From: Gillisia mitskevichiae
Lineage (GTDB): Bacteria; Bacteroidota; Bacteroidia; Flavobacteriales; Flavobacteriaceae
NCBI RefSeq assembly: GCF_003634585.1
Contig: NZ_RBLG01000001.1
Span: 1-64,000, forward strand
Length of the DNA stretch: 64,000 nucleotides
Direction: 5' to 3'
Position numbers and translations under genes: made by a program. The notes beneath the pieces were generated by a model. That model ran no database searches. It saw only the letters and a program-made list of their open reading frames with translations, and was not told the DNA's origin. This document shows, piece by piece, positions 52,708 to 62,523 of the stretch (within the stretch, counting starts at the first letter, position 1; every line of letters starts with the position of its first letter).

Positions 52708-54624
52708 TTAATTAAAATCTTTTTCACCAAGATCATATTGCTCCTGTTCTGGCAATTCTCTTTCATCATCTTCAGCTCCATGCGTTAATCTCTTAAGAGG
52801 CTTAAGCATTAATAATACTAATGATGCAAAGATTACTGTGAAAATGGTAATTCCTAAGAATGTTCTAAACTCCATTTCGGTTTGCACTTCATCTATTATT
52901 ACAATTCCAGAATAATCCAATTCTTCTTTAGATAATTCTTCATCATTATTTCTAAAGCTGAAGACTGCATAATAAGGGTTTTCCTGAGTTACATTCTCCT
53001 CTTTTAGAAGATTGATTATCTCATTCTTCCCATTTTCATTTTCAAATTTCACTAAGTCTAAAACCGACTCATTTGTATTAAGATCTACGGCATTAAACTC
53101 TCCATTTACCGGATAAATTTTCGTCTTTATTTCAAAGTTTTTCCTTTGTTCAAGAATGCTATCATTCACATTTAAAAATGGAGTTAAGTCTCCGCTAGAT
53201 GCAATTAGCTCAATATTTGTAGGTTCTCCTTGTGAAAATTCACCAATCACTCCCGCAACTTTATTTCCTAAACCAGTAGCTGCAAAATAAACACCCATCA
53301 TTAAGGATGCATATCTTACTGGAGCTAGTTTAGTGATGAATGATAAGGCAACTGGGGAAGAACAAAGTTCTCCAATAGTATGTAGCAAATAAGCTAAAAC
53401 TAACCAGTACATAGCTGCTGCTCCATTAGAAGCATATTGATGAGATGCAGCGGCCATAAACACAAATCCAAGACCCATGATAATTACCCCTGTAGCCATT
53501 TTAAAAATGGAAGAAGCTTCTTTATTTTTAAGTTTACGTTTCGCCCAGAAATTAGCGATAACCACCCCAAAAAGAATTATAAACAACGCATTCAAGGATT
53601 GAAAAAAGGAAGCAGGAACCTCGTTTCCTATTAAGGGTAAACTAAAAGGTAAAATCCTGTCAGTCTTATCTAGTGCGTAAATATTCATTAAACCACCAGC
53701 CTGCTCAAAAGCTCCCCAAAAAACAATTACCAAAGTGAAAGAAAGTAACATTACTACATATCTATCTTTCATCACCTGACTTGTAAGATCCTTATAAACC
53801 ATTAGCATCATTGCTACTACCAAGGTTAAGAAAAGAAATAATAAACCGTATCCAAAACCTAATTCTAACCAACCCCAGATTGAAGCTCCTAATAAGATAA
53901 TAGATATAATTAATTGGGTTGGAGATTTCAATAATTCACTAAATAAATTACCTAAGGAAGCTCCTTCATTACGTTCAACCTTAGAAAGAAGATTACCAAC
54001 ATTCGTTAGGTATTTTTGTCCCCATAGATATACTATAAGACCTAAAGCCATTGCAATTCCCGCAAGACCAAATCCGTAATGCCATCCGATATTTTCACCT
54101 ACATAACCTACTATTAAACTGGAAAGAAAAGCTCCCAGGTTAATACCAATATAGAATATGGTGAAACCTTTATCTCTTCTAATATCGCCTTCCTTATAAA
54201 GTCCACCTACCATGGTAGAAATATTCGGTTTTAATAGACCAACCCCAGCTATAATTAATCCAAGACCAGTATAAAATGCCCACATTTCCTCTACGGCAAG
54301 GATTCCGTGTCCACACACCAAAATGATCCCTCCAATTAAAACAGCCTTTTTCTGGCCAAAGACCTTATCGGCTAAAATACCTCCAGGAATAGAAACAACA
54401 TACACTAACATTGTATACCAACCGTAAAGCGCTAGAGCTTCCGTAGAAGTCCAACCTAAACCGGCATTTCCACCAGTTGTTGCACTTACAAGATAAAGTA
54501 CAAGAATTGCGCGCATCCCATAATAGGAAAAGCGTTCCCACATTTCTGTGAAGAATAAAATATACAATCCTATAGGATGTCCGAATAATTCCTTTTGATT
54601 TGCCGGAGGTGCAGTATTTGCCAT
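52708..54624 (-). CDS. POT-family peptide transporter with a periplasmic insert
   Basis: A 638-residue paralog of the following transporter, with the same ExxER motif (FFTEMWERFSYYGMRAIL) and PTR2 signature (KGFTIFYIGINLGAFLSSLI). An extra soluble segment of about 115 residues (roughly 480-590, rich in Glu and Asn) is inserted before the last membrane helix. The insert could bind peptide or a partner in the periplasm. It begins 30 bases after the DPP-IV gene and ends 8 bases before the second POT gene. Confidence 0.93.
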   Translation of the reverse strand: MANTAPPANQKELFGHPIGLYILFFTEMWERFSYYGMRAILVLYLVSATTGGNAGLGWTSTEALALYGWYTMLVYVVSIPGGILADKVFGQKKAVLIGGIILVCGHGILAVEEMWAFYTGLGLIIAGVGLLKPNISTMVGGLYKEGDIRRDKGFTIFYIGINLGAFLSSLIVGYVGENIGWHYGFGLAGIAMALGLIVYLWGQKYLTNVGNLLSKVERNEGASLGNLFSELLKSPTQLIISIILLGASIWGWLELGFGYGLLFLFLTLVVAMMLMVYKDLTSQVMKDRYVVMLLSFTLVIVFWGAFEQAGGLMNIYALDKTDRILPFSLPLIGNEVPASFFQSLNALFIILFGVVIANFWAKRKLKNKEASSIFKMATGVIIMGLGFVFMAAASHQYASNGAAAMYWLVLAYLLHTIGELCSSPVALSFITKLAPVRYASLMMGVYFAATGLGNKVAGVIGEFSQGEPTNIELIASSGDLTPFLNVNDSILEQRKNFEIKTKIYPVNGEFNAVDLNTNESVLDLVKFENENGKNEIINLLKEENVTQENPYYAVFSFRNNDEELSKEELDYSGIVIIDEVQTEMEFRTFLGITIFTVIFASLVLLMLKPLKRLTHGAEDDERELPEQEQYDLGEKDFN

Positions 54625-54654
54625 TATATAGTTATTAGTTTATGAGTAAGGTTA

Positions 54655-56826
54655 TTATAAATTTTCTTTAATGAAGTTTGTCATCTTAGTGTACAAATGC
54701 AATCTGGTGTTTCCACCATAGATCCCATGATTTCTATCTGGATAGATAGCCCAATCGAACTGTTTATTAGCTTGTACCAAAGCCTCTATTAATCTCATAG
54801 AGTTTTGAACATGTACATTATCATCTCCAGAACCGTGAACTAAAAGATATTTTCCTTTAAGTTTTTCTACATGGTTAATTGGAGAGTTTTCATCATAACC
54901 ACTTGCATTTTCTTGCGGCGTGGTCATATATCGTTCTGTATAGATCGAATCATAGAATCTCCAGCTAGATACTGGCGCAACAGCAATTGCCATAGAGAAC
55001 ACATCGTTCCCTTTTAAAATAGCGTTGGTAGACATAAATCCACCATAACTCCATCCCCAAATACCAATTCTTTCTGAATCCACATATTCAAGCTCTCCTA
55101 ATTTCTTAGCTACTGCAATTTGATCTTCCAATTCCAGTTTCCCAAGCTCATTTTGAGTTACTTTCTTAAATTCAGCTCCTTTAAAACCTGTTCCTCGACC
55201 ATCTACAGTTACAATAATGTATCCCATATCTGCAAGCATCTGATACCAGTAATCATTCGTGTTGAAATATGAATTTGAAACAGACTGAGATCCAGGACCT
55301 GAATATTGATACATTAGAACTGGATATTTTTTAGTAGCATCAAAATCTGATGGCTTAATAGTCCACATATTCAACTCATTCCCATTGATCTCTATAGTAG
55401 ACAATTCCTTTGGTGAAAAATTAAAGGCTTTTTCTAAATCTATTAATGCTGAATTATCCTTGATCTTTCTAACTAGTTTTCCGTTCTCTGCATTATGAAG
55501 AGTGTATTCATTAGGAGTACTTGTACTGTTGAAAGTATTTATGAAATAAGTATAATCTGCACTAAAATCTGCATTATTAGTTCCAAGCTTTTGAGTAAGT
55601 CTTGTTTTTTTAGAACCATCGGTTTTTATAGAATATACATCTCTGTTCACACTTCCATTTTCTGTGCTCTGAAAATATATTTTTTTAGATTTAGGATTGA
55701 AGCCATAGTAATTGGTCACTTCCCAATCTCCCTTTGTAATTCTGTTAAGAAGTTTTCCTGATTTGTCGTAGTGATAAATATGATTATATCCATCTTTCTC
55801 GCTGGTCCAGATAAAACTGTTATCTGCTAAAAATGTCAAGTTATCGGTAACATCCACATAAGCAGCGTCTTTCTCATTCAAAACGATCTTTGCTTCATTG
55901 TTTTTAGCATTCACAAAAATAAGATCCAAGTTATTCTGATGGCGGTTTAGAACCTGTACACTTAAGATCTCAGGATCATTAGTCCATTTAATTCTTGGAA
56001 TATAAAAATCTTTATAATCCCCTAAATTAACATCACTTGTTTTCGAAGTCGCAACATCATACATATGTAAGGAAACTAGAGCATTTGCTTCACCAGCCTT
56101 TGGATACTTAAAAGTAGATGCTGTTGGATATAAGTCTTTTCCTATAATATCCATTGAAAATTCTGGAACTTCGGCTTCATTAAATCTTAAAAAAGCCACT
56201 TTCGTTCCATCTGCATTCCAATCGAAGGCTCTTACAAAAGCAAATTCCTCTTCGTAAACCCAGTCTGTAACTCCATTGATCACTTCATTTTTCTTACCAT
56301 CTTTAGTGATCTGAGTTTCTTTTCCAGAAGCCAGCTCTTTTACAAAAAGATTGTTTTCAAAAACATAAGCAACTTTAGAATTATCGGGAGAAAATGTTGG
56401 CTCCTGTACTTTATTTTCACTTAACTTTTTTAATTCTTTAGATTTCACATCGTAGATATAAAAAATCCCTTGAGTAGAATGACGATAGATTTGGTCTACA
56501 TCTGTAGCTAATAAAACCATATTTTCATCTGCACTCAGCTCATAAGATTGAAATTTAGAGAGTTCAGAAAGATTGGAACTATGTAAAAGACTACCTTTTT
56601 TCTCTCCAGACTTATAATCGTAAATATCTATACTGGAAGATCCGGCTTTTCTATCATGATTTAGAACGATATACTGTGTTCCGTTATTTAAAGATTTTAA
56701 AGATTCAAGTCTTTCTTGGCTAAAGGTGCCACTCCATATATCTTCTAAAGTAACTTGTTTTTCTTGTGCGAAAATTGCAGAAGTTCCCACCAAAAATAGG
56801 GTAAGGACAAATTTTGGTATTCTCAT
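54655..56826 (-). CDS. Dipeptidyl-peptidase IV (S9B)
   Basis: A 723-residue exported serine peptidase: signal peptide to about residue 20 (AIFAQ), an eight-bladed beta-propeller domain (about 40-460, with the S9B-type DWVYEEEFAF glutamate motif) and an alpha/beta-hydrolase domain with the nucleophile in GWSYGGFMS, the acid in HGSGDDNVH and the histidine in DRNHGIYGG. It releases X-Pro or X-Ala dipeptides from the N-terminus of peptides. It starts a four-gene minus-strand operon with two POT dipeptide importers, matching product with uptake. A weak CAAGTTTA (TAAACTTG) box is at 56853-56860. Confidence 0.95.
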   Translation of the reverse strand: MRIPKFVLTLFLVGTSAIFAQEKQVTLEDIWSGTFSQERLESLKSLNNGTQYIVLNHDRKAGSSSIDIYDYKSGEKKGSLLHSSNLSELSKFQSYELSADENMVLLATDVDQIYRHSTQGIFYIYDVKSKELKKLSENKVQEPTFSPDNSKVAYVFENNLFVKELASGKETQITKDGKKNEVINGVTDWVYEEEFAFVRAFDWNADGTKVAFLRFNEAEVPEFSMDIIGKDLYPTASTFKYPKAGEANALVSLHMYDVATSKTSDVNLGDYKDFYIPRIKWTNDPEILSVQVLNRHQNNLDLIFVNAKNNEAKIVLNEKDAAYVDVTDNLTFLADNSFIWTSEKDGYNHIYHYDKSGKLLNRITKGDWEVTNYYGFNPKSKKIYFQSTENGSVNRDVYSIKTDGSKKTRLTQKLGTNNADFSADYTYFINTFNSTSTPNEYTLHNAENGKLVRKIKDNSALIDLEKAFNFSPKELSTIEINGNELNMWTIKPSDFDATKKYPVLMYQYSGPGSQSVSNSYFNTNDYWYQMLADMGYIIVTVDGRGTGFKGAEFKKVTQNELGKLELEDQIAVAKKLGELEYVDSERIGIWGWSYGGFMSTNAILKGNDVFSMAIAVAPVSSWRFYDSIYTERYMTTPQENASGYDENSPINHVEKLKGKYLLVHGSGDDNVHVQNSMRLIEALVQANKQFDWAIYPDRNHGIYGGNTRLHLYTKMTNFIKENL

Positions 56827-56988
56827 AAATGTATTAAATAAATTTTGTAGGCCAAGTTTACTAAAAATTCAGCAAAAAACGCTGTTTTTAGGTGTTAAAT
56901 ACTAATAGTCTGTTAAACCTGAAAACTTGCCTAAGGCCCGTTCCACTAATTCTAAGACCACTTGTTTTCTCCATAAGAGTAGTAATTG

Positions 56989-56996
56989 TATCTTTG
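56989..56996 (+). promoter_or_regulatory. -7 box for the HMG-CoA reductase gene
   Basis: TATCTTTG matches TAnnTTTG, 20 bases before the ATG at 57017. A TTG lies about 24 bases upstream of it. Confidence 0.55.
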
Positions 56997-57016
56997 AAGC
57001 ACAAATCTATTAACTA

Positions 57017-58333
57017 ATGATCACACCCATTACTGGTTTTTCTAAATTGAATAAGGAAGAAAAAATAAACTGGTTATTAAAAACTTACTTACAAAATTCC
57101 GAAGATTCTGAGAAAATTTTAAAACAATATTGGAATGTAAATGATGAAGTGCAACAACTGCATGAGGAATTTACCGAAAATACTCTAAGTAATTTTTATT
57201 TGCCATTTGGCATAGCTCCTAATTTCCTAATTAATGGAAAACTAATGGCCATCCCAATGACCACGGAAGAAAGCTCTGTAATTGCTGCTGCTAGTAAAGC
57301 TGCAAAATTCTGGCAAACTCGCGGAGGTTTTAAAGTAAAAGTTCTAAATACTACTAAAAATGGCCAAGTTCATTTTATTTATAATGGGGATCATAACAAA
57401 TTAATAAAATTCTTTCATGCTTCTAAAGAGACACTTTTAGATTCTGTAAGTACAATCACCAAAAACATGCGTAAGCGTGGAGGTGGAGTTCTAGATATTG
57501 AACTGCTTGATAAAACCGAAATGCTAAATGGGTATTTCCAGTTACACTGCACTTTTGAAACGAAAGATTCTATGGGCGCCAATTTTATAAACTCTTGTTT
57601 AGAAAAATTTGCTGATACTTTAAAAGATGAAGCCGTAAAATTCCAGGACTTTAATGCTGAAGAAAAACACCTGGAAGTCATAATGAGTATCCTTTCTAAT
57701 TATGTGCCGGAATGTTTAGTAAGAGTAGAAGTTTCTTGTCCAGTTTCAGAATTATACGATGATAAGCAAATTTCTAACGAGGGCTTTGCTGAAAAGTTTT
57801 TAACTGCAATTAGAATCGCTGAAGTTGAACCTTATCGTGCGGTTACGCATAATAAAGGGATCATGAATGGGATAGATGCAGTGGTTTTGGCAACCGGTAA
57901 CGATTTTAGAGCGATAGAAGCTGGTATTCACGCGTTTGCTTGCAAAGACGGCTCTTACACGAGCTTAACTCATGCGAGCATAGAAAATAATGTTTTTAAA
58001 TTCTGGATGGAGGTTCCACTAGCCCTAGGGACTGTTGGGGGCCTTACAAATCTTCACCCACTTGTAAAAGTTGCTTCAGAAATACTTCAGAAGCCATCTG
58101 CAAGAGAATTAATGGAAATTGTGGCGGTAGCAGGTTTGGCTCAAAATTTTGCCGCTGTAAAGTCCTTAGTGACAAATGGGATACAACAAGGACATATGAA
58201 AATGCATTTAATGAATATCCTGAATGCCCAGAAAGCAACTCCAGTTGAAAAGGAAGAGCTTATTAAATATTTCACAAAACACACGGTTACCCATAGCAAC
58301 GTTGCAGAACAATTAGAACGAATTAGAAATTAA
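57017..58333 (+). CDS. mvaA: Hydroxymethylglutaryl-CoA reductase, class II (degradative type)
   Basis: A 438-residue enzyme that interconverts HMG-CoA and mevalonate. Typical class II sequence: LPFGIAPNFLINGKLMAIPM near the N-terminus with the active-site TEESSVIAAAS glutamate, KDSMGANFINSCLE for cofactor binding, HNKGIMNGIDAVVLATGNDF with the catalytic Lys and Asp, and VPLALGTVGGLTNLHPLVK. Although the class is named degradative, in Bacteroidota with a mevalonate pathway it is thought to work in isoprenoid synthesis. The GHMP kinase starts 12 bases later. Confidence 0.95.
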   Translation: MITPITGFSKLNKEEKINWLLKTYLQNSEDSEKILKQYWNVNDEVQQLHEEFTENTLSNFYLPFGIAPNFLINGKLMAIPMTTEESSVIAAASKAAKFWQTRGGFKVKVLNTTKNGQVHFIYNGDHNKLIKFFHASKETLLDSVSTITKNMRKRGGGVLDIELLDKTEMLNGYFQLHCTFETKDSMGANFINSCLEKFADTLKDEAVKFQDFNAEEKHLEVIMSILSNYVPECLVRVEVSCPVSELYDDKQISNEGFAEKFLTAIRIAEVEPYRAVTHNKGIMNGIDAVVLATGNDFRAIEAGIHAFACKDGSYTSLTHASIENNVFKFWMEVPLALGTVGGLTNLHPLVKVASEILQKPSARELMEIVAVAGLAQNFAAVKSLVTNGIQQGHMKMHLMNILNAQKATPVEKEELIKYFTKHTVTHSNVAEQLERIRN

Positions 58334-58345
58334 GTTTAAGCCTTT

Positions 58346-59269
58346 ATGACTACTTTTCGAAGTAATGGAAAATTATTGATCACTGGAGAATACGTTGTTT
58401 TAGATGGAGCCGTGTCCTTAGCATTGCCTACAAAATACGGCCAGAGTCTTAATGTGGAGAAGGTTCCAAGAAGTGGAATACAATGGACTGCTTATGATAA
58501 TGAGGATAAAATCTGGCTAAACGTTTTTTTTGAACTGGAAGAACTAATATTAAAACCTGCTGTTATTAACGCAGAAACATCGATTTCCGAAGAAACGTAT
58601 CTTCTAAAAATATTACAAACGGCAAATTCTTTAAACCCTAGTTTGCTTCAGCAAGCAATTGGATTTAATGTAATTACCAAACTAGAATTTCCAAAGAATT
58701 GGGGGTTAGGCACATCTTCTACATTAATCAATAATATAGCTCAATGGTTCATTATAGACGCTTATAAACTGCTACAATTAACCTTTGGAGGAAGCGGATA
58801 TGATATTGCTGCAGCACAACATAATAATGCCATTACATATGAGTTAACTAAGGAAAAAAGCAATGTTTTGAATGTAGACTTTAATCCACAATTTAAAGAG
58901 GAGTTGTTTTTTATACATCTTAACCAAAAACAAAACAGTAGAGATTCAATCCAACATTATAGAAATCAATCTAAGGTTGAATTACAAAATAATATTACCA
59001 AAATATCTGGATTAACCAGCAAGTTTCTTACTTGTGAATCCTTAAAAGAATTTGAATTATTAATTGAAATTCATGAATCCATTATTTCTAAAATAATAAA
59101 CACTCCAAAAGTGAAATCAGCGCTTTTTCCAGATTTTTCGGGAGCCATTAAAAGCCTTGGCGGATGGGGAGGAGATTTTATATTAGTAACTGGAAAAGAT
59201 TCCGATCTGGATTATTTTAGAGAAAAAGGATACGATACAATTATTCCTTTCTCTGAAATGGTTTTGTAA
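58346..59269 (+). CDS. GYDIA-family GHMP kinase
   Basis: A 307-residue small-molecule kinase of the GHMP superfamily. It has the N-terminal GKLLITGEYVVLDGAVSLAL, the ATP-binding WGLGTSSTLINNIA loop and the GGSGYDIAAAQ motif that names the group; the C-terminal GGWGGDFILV closes the active site. Placement 12 bases after HMG-CoA reductase suggests it is a mevalonate-pathway kinase (mevalonate or phosphomevalonate). The precise substrate is not shown by sequence. Confidence 0.9.
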   Translation: MTTFRSNGKLLITGEYVVLDGAVSLALPTKYGQSLNVEKVPRSGIQWTAYDNEDKIWLNVFFELEELILKPAVINAETSISEETYLLKILQTANSLNPSLLQQAIGFNVITKLEFPKNWGLGTSSTLINNIAQWFIIDAYKLLQLTFGGSGYDIAAAQHNNAITYELTKEKSNVLNVDFNPQFKEELFFIHLNQKQNSRDSIQHYRNQSKVELQNNITKISGLTSKFLTCESLKEFELLIEIHESIISKIINTPKVKSALFPDFSGAIKSLGGWGGDFILVTGKDSDLDYFREKGYDTIIPFSEMVL

Positions 59270-59304
59270 ACCATACCTGAATTCCTCTAACCCTAAATTA
59301 TTTT

Positions 59305-59844
59305 TTACTTTTTAAAAAGTGCATCAAAATAATTAGATGTCGTTAGGTACTCTAATCTTTCCTGCTTTAGGTAGTTTATAACCACTTCCCTATCCCCGTA
59401 ATTTGGATCTAAACAATCGTTCATTTTGGAGTCTGATACTGTGAGAACAATATACCAGTTTCCAGTTCGTGTAGAATGCATATCTTCTAAGAGAGGAGAA
59501 TATCCATTTGAATCAAGCCCCGCATCGATTACCAATGGTATTAAATTCAATGTTTTCGTGATTTTTTCTACTTCGTGAAAGGAAAGAAAATACTCATAAC
59601 CGTTAATTATAATAGGCACATTATACGATACATCTTCATGCCCTAAGTCATACTTAGTATTTATATAATTATAAAACTCATTTGCATCTTTAGGATCTTC
59701 AAAAACATAAGAATGTTTTCTAGGCAGCGTTCTTTTAAATTTTTTAGCAACTATAAGTTTTTCGCCTTTTATATTTGGAGCAATTCTTAATGGAATACAG
59801 GAAGTTAAAATCAACAATAAAAATAAGAGTAGAAGTGATTTCAT
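59305..59844 (-). CDS. Uncharacterised lipoprotein
   Basis: A 179-residue protein with a short signal sequence and lipobox (LTSCI, Cys16). The mature part is mixed alpha/beta, with FEDPKDANEFYNYINTKYDL and HSTRTGNWYIVLTVSD. I do not recognise a family. It lies alone on the minus strand, convergent with the GHMP kinase (35 bases between stops), with a repeat-rich non-coding gap upstream. Confidence 0.75.
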   Translation of the reverse strand: MKSLLLLFLLLILTSCIPLRIAPNIKGEKLIVAKKFKRTLPRKHSYVFEDPKDANEFYNYINTKYDLGHEDVSYNVPIIINGYEYFLSFHEVEKITKTLNLIPLVIDAGLDSNGYSPLLEDMHSTRTGNWYIVLTVSDSKMNDCLDPNYGDREVVINYLKQERLEYLTTSNYFDALFKK

Positions 59845-59995
59845 TTAATGTTTTAATTAATTCTTTCAATTATCATCAAACAACGCGCCAATATATTCAA
59901 TAAAAAGAAATACCAACAGGAGTGTCTACCTATAAGATGTTCGTTTATTCTGAAGATCCGGAAATAATGTATTTCTAAAAGATCCTTCGACAACA

Positions 59996-60055
59996 CTTCG
60001 ACAAGCTCAGTGTGACAAAGTGCTAATCACCAATGTCAAGCTGAGCCTGTCGAAG
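59996..60055. repeat. Dispersed inverted repeat (CTTCGACA family)
   Basis: Arms CTTCGACAAGCTCAGTGTGA (59996-60015) and TCAAGCTGAGCCTGTCGAAG (60036-60055) are near complements and form a long hairpin. Sequences of this type occur in the intergenic regions of many Bacteroidota. A CCCGAAAGCTATCGGGA palindrome follows near 60083. No gene lies in the 457-base gap 59845-60301. Confidence 0.7.
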
Positions 60056-60127
60056 CTTCTTTTATTTAGCCACTCCTTCCCGAAAGCTATCGGGAGGTTG
60101 ATAAAGGTCTGTTTATTTTTTAAGAGT

Positions 60128-60160
60128 GTTCATTTTTTTGCTTGTCCAAAAAAAACGAAC
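60128..60160. repeat. GTTC-T(n)-A(n)-GAAC intergenic hairpin
   Basis: GTTCATTTTTTTG and CAAAAAAAACGAAC form a stem with a short CTTGTC loop. This resembles a common intergenic hairpin of Bacteroidota and probably belongs to the same repeat cluster. Confidence 0.6.
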
Positions 60161-60248
60161 CAAAAAGCCGCCTGAACATTTTGGATAGGAAGGACACTTT
60201 TTTGTAGGTGATTCTATTTCAGCTTGACGGTGAATTCTTTAGAAACAA

Positions 60249-60277
60249 AAAAGCCCTTGACAATGTCAAGGGCTTTT
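60249..60277 (-). terminator. Terminator of the PpiD-like gene
   Basis: Thirteen-base perfect stem AAAAGCCCTTGAC / GTCAAGGGCTTTT with a 3-base loop and flanking A/T runs, 25 bases after the stop of the minus-strand gene. Confidence 0.9.
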
Positions 60278-60301
60278 CTAACAAAATATATTATTTAAAG
60301 T

Positions 60302-62428
60302 CTAGTAGAAACGAGCTCTATTATCCTCGATATCTGCATTTTCTTTTAAAGCTTCAAAAACTCTAGACACTACTGCTTGTCTTCTTTGGGAAGCTTCTCT
60401 CATTGCAAAACTCTTATAAGAATCCATTTTTGGCGCAGCGTTCATACTTACCATTTCAACTACATAAACTCCTTTATCACCAGAGATTGGTTTACTTACA
60501 ACTCCAGGTTTCAAAGAAAAAGCAGCTCCTACCACTTCTGGCTCATTTCCTGCTCCAGCTAATGTTGGATTATTCAAGTTGATCGCACTTGCCGATTGAA
60601 CACTTACTCCATTGTTTTTAGCGATCTCAGCTAAAGAAGCTCCATTAGCTTTTTCTTTTAAAAGCTTTGCCTTTTTCTCTTTCATCAAGATAGGTGTTAC
60701 AGATGCTGATGCTTCTTCCGAAGACATTAGTCCTTTATCTTTAACAGCAGTAATTTGTGCCACTACATAACCTCCAGCAACTTCAAATCTCTTAATATCT
60801 CCCGCTTTTACATCGTCCTCAAAAGACCACTGCACAATTCTTCTTTGTGCACCAACGCCAGGAATATTCTCCTCTAAAACTTTCATACCTCTTACGGTTT
60901 TCACCTCGTAATTATCGGCTTTTGCAACTTCAGCAAAGTCTTTATCCTTGTCTTTAGCAGCTATTTCAAATTTCGTAACCTTCGTGTAAAGATTATTCAA
61001 TGATTTTTCTGAAGGCTCGATCTCTCTAGCAATTGTTGCCAGTTTCACACCGCGCTCCTCAGCAGTTTTATCTTCAATAGAAATAATATGGTATCCAAAT
61101 TCAGACTCTACCACTCCGATATCACCCTTATTATTGTTGAACACATAATCATTAAAACTTTTTATCATAGAACCTGGTCTAAAAAACCCAAGATCTCCTC
61201 CTTTATCTTTTGAGGCAACATCTGCAGAATATTGAGCAGCTAAAGCTTCAAAGCTTCCTTTATCTTTTCTTACAACTCCAGCAAGGCTATCTGCTAATGT
61301 TTTTGCTTCTTCTTTAGTTCTTAAAGTTTCAGCAGCTGTAGGTAAACCTTTCCATGAGATCATGATATGACTTGCTTTTGCAGAATCTGCAATTTGAACA
61401 GCTTCTACCATTTTAGTCACTTTCCAGTATCCACCTTCTTTGTATGGCCCGTAAGTTTCACCTTCATTCAAATTAAATATTTGATCTGTAAAACTTCCTT
61501 TTAAATCATTTTTGAATAAAATTCTATCCTGATATTGAATATCTGAATTCTGGTTTACAAATGCTTCTACATCACTAGCTTCAGAAAAGCTTGGTAAAGT
61601 ATCATTTTCATTAGAAGCCGAATTAAATTCTACTCTACTATTAAGAACAGATGCCACTACAGCTTTTGCTTCGGTATCATCATCAGAAGATGCTTCTTCA
61701 GGGAAATAAACAAATTGTATATCTCTACTTTTTTCTACTTGGAATCTCTCAGAATGCTTCTTAACGTAATCTTTAATCTCATCTTTAGATACACTTACCT
61801 CAGTATCTGCGATGCTAGAATATGGCAATTGTACAAATTTAAGATCGACATTATCGTTCTCCATTCTATAAGCTTGCTCTCCTTCTAATAAAGTCGCTCC
61901 AATTCCAGCTCTCACCATATTATAGTAGATATTCTCTTTTGCACTCTCTGCAATAGAATTCTCGTAAGCAACCCATTGATCATAGGCTTGAGGTGATGTA
62001 GCTTTTAAATTAGCTACATATTCTTGAAGTTTATTTTCATCGAACATTCCAACTTCATTTACGAAGTTTGGATTTTGAGCCAATTGAAGACGAAGTAATT
62101 GTCTCACTTGCGCTTCTCCTACGTTGATACCAAGCTTTTCAAACTCTTCTTGCAAAACAACTTCACGAAGTTTTAGATCCCAAACTTGGTTTACAACCTG
62201 AGAAGTAGTTGCGTTAGGCCCCATGTTTTGCTGGTAAGCATCTACCTGTCTGGCAAAATCTTCTCTGCTTATCTCTTCTCCATTAACGGTTGCAACCACA
62301 TTTTGTGATTTTTGTGAACTTAAGCCTCCATTACGAATCACATCGGCAAGAACGAATGAGAATAATGCCAATGCAATAATTACGATAAGGAAAACAGACC
62401 GTTGTCTAATTTTATTTAATACTGCCAT
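60302..62428 (-). CDS. PpiD-like membrane-anchored peptidylprolyl isomerase
   Basis: A 708-residue foldase with an N-terminal membrane helix (about 13-30, VFLIVIIALALFSFVLADVI), a SurA_N-like chaperone domain (about 40-200), and at least one rotamase (PpiC-type) domain with KASHIMISWKG and KGGDLGFFRPGSMIKSFNDY (about 345-460). The rest is helical chaperone-like sequence. It helps outer-membrane proteins fold in the periplasm. It follows the CNNM/CBS gene on the same strand, with 95 bases between, and ends at a strong terminator. Confidence 0.93.
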   Translation of the reverse strand: MAVLNKIRQRSVFLIVIIALALFSFVLADVIRNGGLSSQKSQNVVATVNGEEISREDFARQVDAYQQNMGPNATTSQVVNQVWDLKLREVVLQEEFEKLGINVGEAQVRQLLRLQLAQNPNFVNEVGMFDENKLQEYVANLKATSPQAYDQWVAYENSIAESAKENIYYNMVRAGIGATLLEGEQAYRMENDNVDLKFVQLPYSSIADTEVSVSKDEIKDYVKKHSERFQVEKSRDIQFVYFPEEASSDDDTEAKAVVASVLNSRVEFNSASNENDTLPSFSEASDVEAFVNQNSDIQYQDRILFKNDLKGSFTDQIFNLNEGETYGPYKEGGYWKVTKMVEAVQIADSAKASHIMISWKGLPTAAETLRTKEEAKTLADSLAGVVRKDKGSFEALAAQYSADVASKDKGGDLGFFRPGSMIKSFNDYVFNNNKGDIGVVESEFGYHIISIEDKTAEERGVKLATIAREIEPSEKSLNNLYTKVTKFEIAAKDKDKDFAEVAKADNYEVKTVRGMKVLEENIPGVGAQRRIVQWSFEDDVKAGDIKRFEVAGGYVVAQITAVKDKGLMSSEEASASVTPILMKEKKAKLLKEKANGASLAEIAKNNGVSVQSASAINLNNPTLAGAGNEPEVVGAAFSLKPGVVSKPISGDKGVYVVEMVSMNAAPKMDSYKSFAMREASQRRQAVVSRVFEALKENADIEDNRARFY

Positions 62429-62523
62429 TTGTAGTTATTATTTATCTAATATAGTGGGCGAAAATAGTGTTTTTAACCTTATTATAAAACTTAATATTTG
62501 CAAAATATTAACGTAATTAATTT

